From Planctomycetaceae bacterium (GTDB lineage: Bacteria; Planctomycetota; Planctomycetia; Pirellulales; Pirellulaceae), in contig DNWZ01000361.1 in assembly GCA_003506095.1 (NCBI GenBank), positions 1 to 26,363 of the forward strand: a stretch of DNA of 26,363 bases, written 5' to 3'. Position numbers and translations under genes: made by a program. Under the pieces are notes generated by a model, which saw only the letters and a list, made by a program, of their open reading frames with translations, had not been told where the DNA came from and did not search any database. Positions 16,601-23,395 of this stretch are shown here, piece by piece; position 1 is the first letter of the stretch, and every line of letters starts with the position of its first letter.

Positions 16601-16745
16601 CTTGAACTTGTACATTGGTCAGATCTGGAACAGCGTCCAGCGGAATCGTCGACGCAGCAAAAAAACCCATTCCAAGAATGGCAACCGACGCCAAGAGGAC
16701 GATGAACCGATTGTTCAGTGAGAAGTCAATCACATGATTAATCAT
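13626..16745 (-). CDS. czcA: CzcA-type heavy-metal RND efflux pump
   Basis: This 1039-residue inner-membrane proton antiporter belongs to the HME-RND family and is full length. The first helix (13-34) is followed by the porter-domain start IPLDAVPDLTNVQVQVLT and by FPIENAMSGIPNVDEIRSIS. Helix 4 carries DFGVIVDGAVVMVEN (398-412), whose Asp398, Asp404 and Glu411 match the proton-relay motif of the divalent-cation (Co/Zn/Cd/Ni) branch. The copper/silver CusA branch has an A-x-x-x-D-A-A-type motif instead. The second membrane block ends near LIVLPTIYRWF. The ATG at 16745 is 1 bp past the czcB stop, with GGAGAAG 6 nt upstream inside czcB, so the two are translationally coupled. Metal specificity is inferred from the motif only. 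Confidence 0.94.
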   Translation of the reverse strand: MINHVIDFSLNNRFIVLLASVAILGMGFFAASTIPLDAVPDLTNVQVQVLTNSPSLGPVEVEQFITFPIENAMSGIPNVDEIRSISRFGLSAVTVAFEEGTDIYWARNLINERLLKARENIPAGMGTPELGPIATGMSEIYQFEVRAKEGSGHSLTDLRTVLDWQIAFQLRSVPGVIEVNTFGGALKTYEVQIDSSKMQNYDISLSQIIEALEQNNGNAGGGYIAHNAEQRLIRGEALVSSLDDIRTIVLESRDGTPIRISDVAKVEFAPMLRQGAVTRDGNREAVIGMVMMLMGGNSRQVVGDVKAKIAEIQKSLPKGIAIDTFYDRTELVAKTIHTVAENIGVGVLLVILTLFILLGDVRAGLIVAAAIPLSAMSALIAMRYAGVSANLMSLGAVDFGVIVDGAVVMVENCVRRATQYQKDHQGDHVPEGVFRESAKEVGKPILFAGLIVIIVFIPILSLQGMEGKMFRPMAFTFMTALSSALILSVTVMPVLASLFLARRVKQHETFVVRKLKEGYRPMLMFAMKRPFTMFLGSIVLFIGSIFLAGGFGIEFVPKLDEGDIAIQATRLPSVSLETSIEMTQAMERTLLQFPQVETVVSKTGRPEIANDPMGVYQTDIFIRIAPDAQYEDGKTKVDLIQAMQVALQRNVPGNSYSFTQPIELRVQELVAGVRSDIGLSLYGDDLGILKSKGDEIVRALSLVPGSADVAAQQIAGLSYMRVIVRRDDLARYGVNARGVLDAISTIGGLQVGQVFEGQRRFPLQVRLRPESRANAEQLLSLKIDDSQGRPIPLSQIADVITEDGPVEISRDAVRRRLLIQCNVRGRDLAGFVAEAQEVVDRDIELPAGYTLRWGGQFENLQQATQRLSIAVPVALLLIFALLYMTFNSVNLAMLIYLNVPIAATGGVLALWSRDLPFSISAGVGFIALFGIAVMNGVVLIEHVRHLRKNGDSQNDAVINGAIDRLRPVLMTALCGALGFIPMALSGSSGAEVQRPLATVVIGGLITSTALTLIVLPTIYRWFEPKQSEAEAYDKKQFEH

Positions 16746-16746
16746 T

Positions 16747-18246
16747 TTATTCTTCTCCCAACAGTTCGGCCAGCAATCGCGACTTCAGAATAAAACCGCC
16801 TCCACTGGCAATCGATTCGCCTTCTTGTAACCCATCTTCGACAATCAAAAATTGATCATTCGCTAATCCTGGTTTTATATCACGACGTTGAAAACTGTCT
16901 TTTCCGTTGTATACAAATACGAACTTTTTACCTTCGTGATCTTGAACAGCCGATATGGGCACCAGAATAGGTTCTCTATCACGCAGAATGGGTAATTCCA
17001 CGGTCACAAACATGCCCGGCTTTAGCTCTCGATCACTATTGTCTGCAATTGCTCGAAGCGAAATTGTTCGTGTAGCCTCATTCATGATTTCGCCAGTGTA
17101 AAAAACCTTTGCGTTAAAGGTCCGATCTGGCAGAGCGTCGTTACGTAATGTTAGGGTGCGGTCCTTGAATGATTTAAGATAAGGTAAATGTTCTTCATAG
17201 ATATTTGCCGTAACCCAAACGGTCGACAGGTCAGCGATGCTCATCAGCATAACGTCCGGTCGCACCTGTTCGCGCAAAACGACGTCTTTGGTTAGGATTG
17301 TACCACTAAGCGGAGAACGCAGCGGGTAATGCGAAAGTCTTTCGCCCTGTGCGGCTGGATCGATTTTGTTAATTTCCTCTGCGCTGACGCTCAGAATCTT
17401 TAAACTGGTTGCTGCCACCAACACTTTCGCTTCCGCTTCCTTAACGGCTTGTGATGACATTAATGTGGATGTCTGCAGTTCGTAATGAATTTGTTCGATA
17501 CGGGCCTGAAACGTCGCAAGGTCGGCGTTCCGGTTTGTTGTCGCGGCTAAGAGCTGTTTGCCGGAGACTGCACCAGTTTGAGCGACGCCTTCTAAGCGTT
17601 GAACATCCGCATCGGATTTTAAGTAGGCCGCGAATGACGCCAAAGCGCGTTCGCGATAATCGCCCATCGGCCGATCGCGAAATCGCTTTTCGATTTCGGC
17701 AATACTTTCGCCTTGGCGCAGTGCGGACAACAGCTCATTTGTATTTGCGGCAATCGTTTGCTGGAGATCATTCTGTGTGTTTCTCAACTCCAACTGCATC
17801 CTGGCTTGGTAGAGCTCCAGTTTCGCGGCGCCAACTTCACGACTGTGGATGACGACCAGCAAATCATCGGCCTTGACGGTTTGGCCAAGAGTGACGTGAA
17901 CAGTGTCAACGGTGCCTTCAACCATCGAGTAAACGTGAGCAACCCGATCTTCATTTAGCGAAATTTTGCCAGTCAGCTTGATGCTTTTGGCAAACGCTTG
18001 ACGCTTGACTTGCTCAACGCGAATCCCCGATACATTCCATTGTTCTTGAGGAAGCGTGACAACAGACGGCAATTGGACGGTTTGAGCCTGGGGATTAGCA
18101 ATCTGTGGTTGTGTGGCGATCTTTTGCTGATCTTGAGCGAATGCGTCATCCACGAACTGGGAGAGTGCAATGACGAGCAGGACGATACAGCTTTGGCAGT
18201 GCGCGTTCCGAGCACGCACCCCCGTAACGGGCTGGTAGGATTTCAT
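16747..18246 (-). CDS. czcB: CzcB-type periplasmic membrane-fusion protein
   Basis: This 499-residue adaptor of the RND pump has an N-terminal signal/anchor helix (20-32). A hairpin/lipoyl domain begins SMVEGTVDTVHVTLGQTVKADDLLVVIHS (split here: SMVEGTVDTVHVTLG, then QTVKADDLLVVIHS), followed by a long coiled-coil (about 138-280). The second lipoyl half is HYPLRSPLSGTILTKDVVLR, and the beta-barrel contains LSTVWVTANIYEEHLPYLK. A membrane-proximal domain ends at GGGFILKSRLLAELLGEE. It would link CzcA to the CzcC channel. The coiled-coil is interrupted by AEIEKRFRDRPMGDYRERAL, a longer insertion than usual for short CusB proteins. No C-terminal His-rich CzcB extension is seen. It starts at ATG 18246, 81 bp after the His-rich gene. 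Confidence 0.92.
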   Translation of the reverse strand: MKSYQPVTGVRARNAHCQSCIVLLVIALSQFVDDAFAQDQQKIATQPQIANPQAQTVQLPSVVTLPQEQWNVSGIRVEQVKRQAFAKSIKLTGKISLNEDRVAHVYSMVEGTVDTVHVTLGQTVKADDLLVVIHSREVGAAKLELYQARMQLELRNTQNDLQQTIAANTNELLSALRQGESIAEIEKRFRDRPMGDYRERALASFAAYLKSDADVQRLEGVAQTGAVSGKQLLAATTNRNADLATFQARIEQIHYELQTSTLMSSQAVKEAEAKVLVAATSLKILSVSAEEINKIDPAAQGERLSHYPLRSPLSGTILTKDVVLREQVRPDVMLMSIADLSTVWVTANIYEEHLPYLKSFKDRTLTLRNDALPDRTFNAKVFYTGEIMNEATRTISLRAIADNSDRELKPGMFVTVELPILRDREPILVPISAVQDHEGKKFVFVYNGKDSFQRRDIKPGLANDQFLIVEDGLQEGESIASGGGFILKSRLLAELLGEE

Positions 18247-18327
18247 GGCAGAATGGTGGTAGGAGGATCGCCTTAGGTAAATGCTTCGAGGAAATGGCCC
18301 CCAAAAGCAAAAAACGCAGGCGATCGC

Positions 18328-18792
18328 CTATAGCCGCATAACGCCCAAGAGTTCAGGCAGAGACTGTCGGCTGTGCAAAAGCGCAACAGATTGGAAAGAG
18401 TATTGACGACACGGCGATATGGTTGCCAGCCGAGGTTCCAAGCCGAGATCAATCCTGCTGACCAGAAACGAGCAAACGGATAAGGGCAAGTCCCAAGAGC
18501 GACGGTCTAGCAACCCTTCGGACTCTGCGACAACTTGTTCGCCAATCAGACCTACATAGCCATCGCCTGATAACGACCAATGCCAGTGCCAGTCTTCAGG
18601 CCAATGGCGAGCATTTTCAAGTCCGCCATGGTGAAGCTCAAGGTGTTGCACCAAATAACGATCAGCGCGGCCGTTTTCAGGGCCACTGTGATAATGCACA
18701 CTGGGAATCGGTGCAGGCCACAACATCAACACGAGAAGAATAATCTCGGTTGGACGAAAAACAGATCGCGTAAAAAATGTCCGATATATCAA
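18328..18792 (-). CDS. Small His-rich predicted exported protein heading the efflux operon
   Basis: This 154-residue protein is not recognised as a named family. A hydrophobic N-terminal segment (EIILLVLMLWPAPIP, 16-30) looks like a signal peptide or anchor. Directly after it lies a His/Trp/Asp-rich stretch (33-71) containing eight histidines, in HYHSG, HLELHHGG, ARHWPEDWHWHW. Such clusters can bind Zn, Co, Ni or Cu, and the position at the head of a metal-efflux operon suggests a periplasmic metal buffer or sensor, but this is inference. The rest contains Cys107 and Cys128 and no known domain. The best start is TTG 18792: a stop codon lies a few codons upstream and no ATG precedes the hydrophobic segment; a GTG inside that segment is a poorer choice. 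The gene is real but its product is unknown. Confidence 0.65.
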   Translation of the reverse strand: MIYRTFFTRSVFRPTEIILLVLMLWPAPIPSVHYHSGPENGRADRYLVQHLELHHGGLENARHWPEDWHWHWSLSGDGYVGLIGEQVVAESEGLLDRRSWDLPLSVCSFLVSRIDLGLEPRLATISPCRQYSFQSVALLHSRQSLPELLGVMRL

Positions 18793-18878
18793 GGTCTGAA
18801 GCCTGAATGCTGTTCTTTCAGAAAGCTAACACGCGACACTGAAGAGACGAGGAACCCCTCCCTTTCGTCAAGCTACGT

Positions 18879-18907
18879 ATCGTAATCTTTCATGCAGCTC
18901 CGGTCAA
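18879..18907 (-). promoter_or_regulatory. Sigma70-type promoter candidate for the metal-efflux operon
   Basis: Read on the minus strand, TTGACC (18907-18902) is followed after exactly 17 bp by TACGAT (18884-18879), matching the consensus at 5 of 6 and 4 of 6 positions. Transcription would start near 18872, about 80 nt before the TTG of the His-rich gene. An inverted repeat lies 11 bp upstream of the -35. No transcription data can be read from sequence. Confidence 0.5.
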
Positions 18908-18918
18908 TCTGCACACGA

Positions 18919-18939
18919 GTCCAATCCACCCTATTGGAC
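18919..18939. promoter_or_regulatory. Inverted repeat, possible operator of the efflux operon
   Basis: GTCCAAT (18919-18925) and ATTGGAC (18933-18939) are perfect complements with a 7-bp spacer. The arm-centre distance of 14 bp is within the range of dimeric regulator sites. It sits just upstream of the candidate -35 of the efflux operon, a typical activator position, and about 190 bp upstream of the divergent PQQ gene. No regulator gene is in the window. Confidence 0.4.
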
Positions 18940-19117
18940 GTTGCTGCCTTCATATCACAAGTCAACCCAGCACTGCCCCAAAAAGGGGTGAAGCGGTTCG
19001 AATGACATCGAATCTTCATGACTTGGACGGTATTTTCGTAGAACGTAACATATATACTGGCTCATTGCGGCAATGAAGCCAATTAAACGCCATGCCGAGA
19101 TCACCTGCTTCTGGGCC

Positions 19118-19123
19118 GAGGAA
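19118..19123 (+). promoter_or_regulatory. Shine-Dalgarno sequence setting the PQQ protein start
   Basis: GAGGAA ends 6 nt before ATG 19130. It favours this start over the in-frame ATG at 19073, which would add 19 residues ahead of the signal peptide and lacks such a site. Confidence 0.65.
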
Positions 19124-19129
19124 CTGAAC

Positions 19130-22100
19130 ATGATACGATGCCTTTCACCTATTCGCGATCGTTTTCCAGCGTCATGCACTGCGTCCTGTTTTGCATGCCT
19201 CCGTTTGCCTTTTATTGTGGTGGCTATCGGGCTGGCGTTTACGGCAAGTGCATTTTCCGATGCGATTGCAGACGATTGGCCGAGTTATCGTAACGGTGCG
19301 GAACGCTTGGGCGCGACAGATGAACTTGTTACCGCTGAGCTGAAGCGGTCTTGGGTTTACCAATCCGCCGCGGCACCGCAAGGTGCATGGGCGAGCGCCG
19401 AGGGGCGTTTGATGGAAAACAAGCTAATTCGCAATCGTGCGAAGTACGATGATGCCCTGAACCCTGTTGTCGTCGGCGATCGTGTCTATTTTGGTTCGTC
19501 CGTCGATCATCATTTGCACTGCTTAGATGCGACGACTGGAAAAACGTTATGGACATTTGCGACCGGTGGACCGATTCGACTGGCGGCTGCAGTTGATGGC
19601 GGTCACGTTTACTTCGGCAGCGATGATGGCCATGCCTATTGCGTGTCGGCGGAACGTGGCGAACTGGTATGGAAACATCGTGCCGGTCCGGCCGAAGAGT
19701 GGTTACTGGCGCGTGGCGAGATGATTTCGCGTTGGCCTGTTCGAACGGGCGTACTTGTTGATCAAGGTGTCGCTTATTTTGGTGCCGGGATCTTTCCTCA
19801 CGAAGATGTTTTTCTCTATGCAGTGGATGCCATAACCGGCAAAGTCATTTGGCAACAGGACAATATGAGCGTTCTAGATGCTGGCCGGAATGACCTTTCG
19901 CCACAGGGCTATCTGCTGGCAAACGATAATTACCTTTTTGTTCCGTCGGGGCGAACCTTGCCAGCGGTTTTCGATCGCAGGACGGGGGAATTCTTATATA
20001 AGCGAACGTATTCTTGGCGAACTACCGCTGGCGGTGTTATTGGCGGCGTTCAAGCACTGGTCGCTGACCAACAACTTTATGCCAGTGGACCGCACCATTG
20101 GCTGGCACTGGAAGAAAAGACTGGCGATGTCGGATTCGGCTGGTTTGCTGGTCGACAATTGATCGTTCAGGGCGACGCGGCGTTTGCGTTAACGGGTGCT
20201 CATCTCGTTCGCATGGACCGACTCGATTACGCCGTCAACAGCCGGCGCCGCCAAGAACTGGAGATGATCGTGTATGGATTGAAAGGCAAGAGCGGTAAGA
20301 CGGCAAAAGAGAAGGCTGAAAACGCACAGAAAATGAAAGCGGCTGAATCGGAGCTTGCTGACATTGCAATGAAAGGCATTCGCTGGCAGACGCCGACAGA
20401 AGACGACGCGGCAATCCTGGCAACTGGGAATCAAGTTTTTGTGGGCGGCGAGAATCGGGTAACCGCGTACGATATTCAGGATGGCCGCAAAGTCTGGTCC
20501 GCGGAAGTCGACGGCCAAGCGCGTGGTCTTATCTTCGCCGGAGAACAGCTTCTAGTGAGTACTTCCAGCGGGCGCATTGAATGCTTTTCGACAGCGACAG
20601 GCATAAATCAGGACGACTTGCGGGATTTCAAGGCGGCGGGCAATGACCAGCCGTTTCCTGACGATCAATGGTCGCAAATCTATGCCGATGCGGCCGAACA
20701 GATTCTTAAAGAGTCAGACGTTAACCGTGGCTTCTGTTTAGTGGTTGGGAACGAAGACGGCCGCTTGGCTTGGGAATTGGCCCGACGTAGCGATTTGGAT
20801 ATTTATGCGATCGAAAGCGATCCGGAGAAAGTACGTCTTTCGCGGGAGACTTTATTGAGCACAGGATTGTATGGACATCGGATTGTGGTGCATCAAGCGA
20901 AACCGAGCGAGACGTTCTATTCGAACTTCTTTGCAAACCTGATCGTTTCAGATTCACTTCTTCGAACGGGCCAGTTGCCCGAGGGTGCTAGTCAAGTCGC
21001 TAGACACCTGAAACCGCATGGTGGAGTGATGATTTTAGGTTCGCCGCAGAACGCTCCGAACACGGTGGTTGAAGCCGCGACCCGCAGTGAAACGACGGAT
21101 CGATGGCTAGAGGAATCCGGGATCAGTGATCACCTTTTGAAAACCACAACTCCCCAGTGGTCGCGAGTCGAAAGGCTGGCATTGCCAGGGGCCGGCAATT
21201 GGTCTCACCAATATGGTAACCCTGCGAATACTGCGGTCAGCACCGACACGCGGATCAAAGGCGGCTTGGGTGTCTTGTGGTACGGCGACCCGGGCCCCAA
21301 CGAGATGGTCAATCGGCACGAAGGTGCTGTCGGCCCTTTGGCAGCAGAAGGGAAGTTGATTGTTCAAGGTGAGTGGTCGATCATGGCCTATGATGCTTAT
21401 AACGGATTGTTTTTATGGCGACACGAGAACCCCGAAGCGATTCGTACCGGAGTCTTTCAAAATCAGAATCCGGCGAATATCGCCGCGAGCGAAAAACATG
21501 TGTTTCACTTTATTGGTGACCAGTGCCTACAGCTCGACTTGAAAACGGGCGAAACGATCGCGATTCATCGCTTGCCCCAATCGCTTGATAACGGAAAATA
21601 CCATTGGGGTTATCTAGCGATCCAGGACGGAATCTTGTTCGGTGCCGCAACTGTGCGAACCGAGCTGGAAGATCGTCAAAAACGCCGCGGCAAGAAAACC
21701 GAAGATGCGACAGACCAGCTGTTTGCGATCGATGTTGAATCGGGAAAGCACTTATGGACTTACGAGGGGCAGCATATTTCGCACCATACGATCGCGATCG
21801 GCCCCGGAGAAGTTTTCTTCGTCGATAGTTCGATCTCTAGTGAACGTCGTGACGAGATCCTGCGAGAAGACAAAGCGGAGTTGGCAACGCTCAGTGGCAA
21901 GGAACGTGAAGTAGCTGAGCAGCGGGCCAAGAACGCAGATATTCGACGTACCGTTGCTTTGGATGCCAGAACCGGTGAATTGAAGTGGGCCGAAGCCGTT
22001 GACGTCACCGACTGCAGCGATATCGGAATCGGCGGTGGCAAGCTAACACTGATGTATCAAGATGGAGTCCTGTTATTATGTGGCGCAAACGCGAACGGCC

Positions 22101-23128
22101 ATTATTGGAAGCAGTTTATCGAAGGCGAGTTTTCGCGTCGTCGAATGGTCGCCCTGCAGGCAAAGGACGGGTACAAACTGTGGGCACGCGATGCGAACTA
22201 TAAGAATCGGCCGATCATCCTTGGAAATAAAATCTTGGCAGAACCATGGATTTATGATTTAAGCAGCGGTTCTCAAATGACACAGGCTCACCCGGTGACA
22301 CAAGAGCAGGTGCCGTGGAGCTTGATGCGAACAGGACATCACTGCGGGATGTTCACGGGTTGTGATTCCGGAATGTTGCTATTCCGATCGGGCGACACCG
22401 CATTTTATGATCTTGAATCCGAAAGCGGCACGCGCCACTTTGCTGGCCACCGCTTGGGCTGTTGGATCAATGCCATTCCGGCCGGCGGCCTGGTGATGAT
22501 TCCGGAAGCCAGCGCGGGGTGTGTTTGCCTCTATTCGATCGCGTCGACGATCGTCATGGAACCGCGCCCCCCAAGGCGACAGTGGTCGATTCACAGTGCT
22601 ACCGGATCGCTGTTGCCAGTAAAACAGATGTTTGTGAACCTGGGCGGACCGGGCGACCGCAAAGATTCCGCTGGTAGATTATGGCTGGCGTTTCCGCGAC
22701 CGCGCCCCTACAAGGAAACGTCGATCGACATCGCATTACCACTGGACATCCAATTTGCCCAAGGCGGTAAGTACTGGAGCGAAAGAGAGCAGCAAACGGG
22801 CGACTCGGAACAACCATCGGCCCCGGATTGGCTGTACGCCTCCGGCGCTGACGGATTAAACAAAGTAACGATCCCATTACGCGGGCAGGACGACGGACCA
22901 AGCCGCTACCGCGTGAAACTGCATTTCACAGCTTCCGATCGCACCCACGACTCAGCTGATGCCTATGTAAAGTTCAGTGCGGCCGCAGTTTCCGCTGACC
23001 TGGTTCTGGACAAGCAGTTCGCCATCATTACGACCGACCTCCAAGTCGATCGCAATTTGGAATTCGAACTGCCCCAGTCGACTCGAGCCGGTCGTTTGTG
23101 TGCGATCGAGATCACGCTGGCTGAATAA
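19130..23128 (+). CDS. Exported PQQ-like beta-propeller protein with internal methyltransferase-like and C-terminal malectin-like domains
   Basis: This 1332-residue protein starts at ATG 19130 and carries a signal segment (26-47, ending DAIA-DDW). The first propeller half (48-490) has PQQ-like blades with repeated DATTGKTLWTF-type strands (DATTGKTLW, SAERGELVW, DAITGKVIW, DIQDGRKVW) and a Lys/Ala-rich helical insert (384-412). Residues 525-680 resemble a Rossmann methyltransferase: CLVVGNEDGRLAWELA, YAIESDPEKVRLSRE, NLIVSDSLL and HLKPHGGVMILGSP. The classical GxGxG is not intact, so SAM binding is doubtful. A second propeller half (690-1190) starts WSHQYGNPANTA and contains DVESGKHLWTY and DARTGELKWAE. 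The final 130 residues (PSRYRVKLHFTASDR) look malectin-like. PQQ cofactor residues were not verified; many such proteins bind no PQQ. The role is unknown, probably an envelope scaffold. Confidence 0.85.
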   Translation: MIRCLSPIRDRFPASCTASCFACLRLPFIVVAIGLAFTASAFSDAIADDWPSYRNGAERLGATDELVTAELKRSWVYQSAAAPQGAWASAEGRLMENKLIRNRAKYDDALNPVVVGDRVYFGSSVDHHLHCLDATTGKTLWTFATGGPIRLAAAVDGGHVYFGSDDGHAYCVSAERGELVWKHRAGPAEEWLLARGEMISRWPVRTGVLVDQGVAYFGAGIFPHEDVFLYAVDAITGKVIWQQDNMSVLDAGRNDLSPQGYLLANDNYLFVPSGRTLPAVFDRRTGEFLYKRTYSWRTTAGGVIGGVQALVADQQLYASGPHHWLALEEKTGDVGFGWFAGRQLIVQGDAAFALTGAHLVRMDRLDYAVNSRRRQELEMIVYGLKGKSGKTAKEKAENAQKMKAAESELADIAMKGIRWQTPTEDDAAILATGNQVFVGGENRVTAYDIQDGRKVWSAEVDGQARGLIFAGEQLLVSTSSGRIECFSTATGINQDDLRDFKAAGNDQPFPDDQWSQIYADAAEQILKESDVNRGFCLVVGNEDGRLAWELARRSDLDIYAIESDPEKVRLSRETLLSTGLYGHRIVVHQAKPSETFYSNFFANLIVSDSLLRTGQLPEGASQVARHLKPHGGVMILGSPQNAPNTVVEAATRSETTDRWLEESGISDHLLKTTTPQWSRVERLALPGAGNWSHQYGNPANTAVSTDTRIKGGLGVLWYGDPGPNEMVNRHEGAVGPLAAEGKLIVQGEWSIMAYDAYNGLFLWRHENPEAIRTGVFQNQNPANIAASEKHVFHFIGDQCLQLDLKTGETIAIHRLPQSLDNGKYHWGYLAIQDGILFGAATVRTELEDRQKRRGKKTEDATDQLFAIDVESGKHLWTYEGQHISHHTIAIGPGEVFFVDSSISSERRDEILREDKAELATLSGKEREVAEQRAKNADIRRTVALDARTGELKWAEAVDVTDCSDIGIGGGKLTLMYQDGVLLLCGANANGHYWKQFIEGEFSRRRMVALQAKDGYKLWARDANYKNRPIILGNKILAEPWIYDLSSGSQMTQAHPVTQEQVPWSLMRTGHHCGMFTGCDSGMLLFRSGDTAFYDLESESGTRHFAGHRLGCWINAIPAGGLVMIPEASAGCVCLYSIASTIVMEPRPPRRQWSIHSATGSLLPVKQMFVNLGGPGDRKDSAGRLWLAFPRPRPYKETSIDIALPLDIQFAQGGKYWSEREQQTGDSEQPSAPDWLYASGADGLNKVTIPLRGQDDGPSRYRVKLHFTASDRTHDSADAYVKFSAAAVSADLVLDKQFAIITTDLQVDRNLEFELPQSTRAGRLCAIEITLAE

Positions 23129-23383
23129 GACCCCGGTGAAAACGATTAGCCGCTTTAACTCTAGCCAAGGTTACCTTCGGCTATCGGATAAGTCTTGCAT
23201 CCGTGCGAACCCATCCAAGAGCGTTTCGCGTCGAAGCCGAACGAACACCCGCAAGTCGTTTATTTTTGGCATCTTGCGCAATCGTCATGGGGATGTCGGC
23301 CCGTTGTGGGATTGGTCGTAAACCGTTAAAGTGGTGCGGTTAAATGCGGGCAGTGATGCCTCGCCGGGAGCCCCACGTAAACC

Positions 23384-23388
23384 GAGGA
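23384..23388 (+). promoter_or_regulatory. Shine-Dalgarno sequence for the TTG start of gyrA
   Basis: GAGGA lies 7 nt before TTG 23396. This spacing supports TTG as the true gyrA start, since no ATG occurs before the conserved core begins. The 267-bp gap upstream (23129-23395) shows no other recognisable element. Confidence 0.65.
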
Positions 23389-23395
23389 AACGTCC

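Larger units (their letters stand above)
18793..19129. other. Divergent regulatory region between efflux operon and PQQ gene
   Basis: This 337-bp gap separates the minus-strand efflux operon from the plus-strand PQQ protein. It contains a promoter candidate for the operon (18879-18907), an adjacent inverted repeat (18919-18939), a small CCCC-AAAAA-GGGG hairpin (18976-18988), and a TATACT box (19053-19058) that could serve the PQQ gene although its -35 is weak. No coding sequence was recognised. Confidence 0.5.

Noticed and set aside
13626..16745. CusA-type copper/silver assignment of the RND pump
   Set aside because: The helix-4 motif is DFGVIVDGAVVMVEN, which fits the divalent-cation CzcA branch rather than the monovalent CusA branch.
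18318..18329. AGGCGATCGCCT palindrome at the end of the His-rich gene
   Set aside because: It is a single GCGATCGC-type palindrome overlapping a stop codon. One copy is not evidence of a functional site.
18995..19003. GGTTCGAAT, resembling a tRNA T-loop
   Set aside because: No acceptor, D or anticodon stem can be formed around it.
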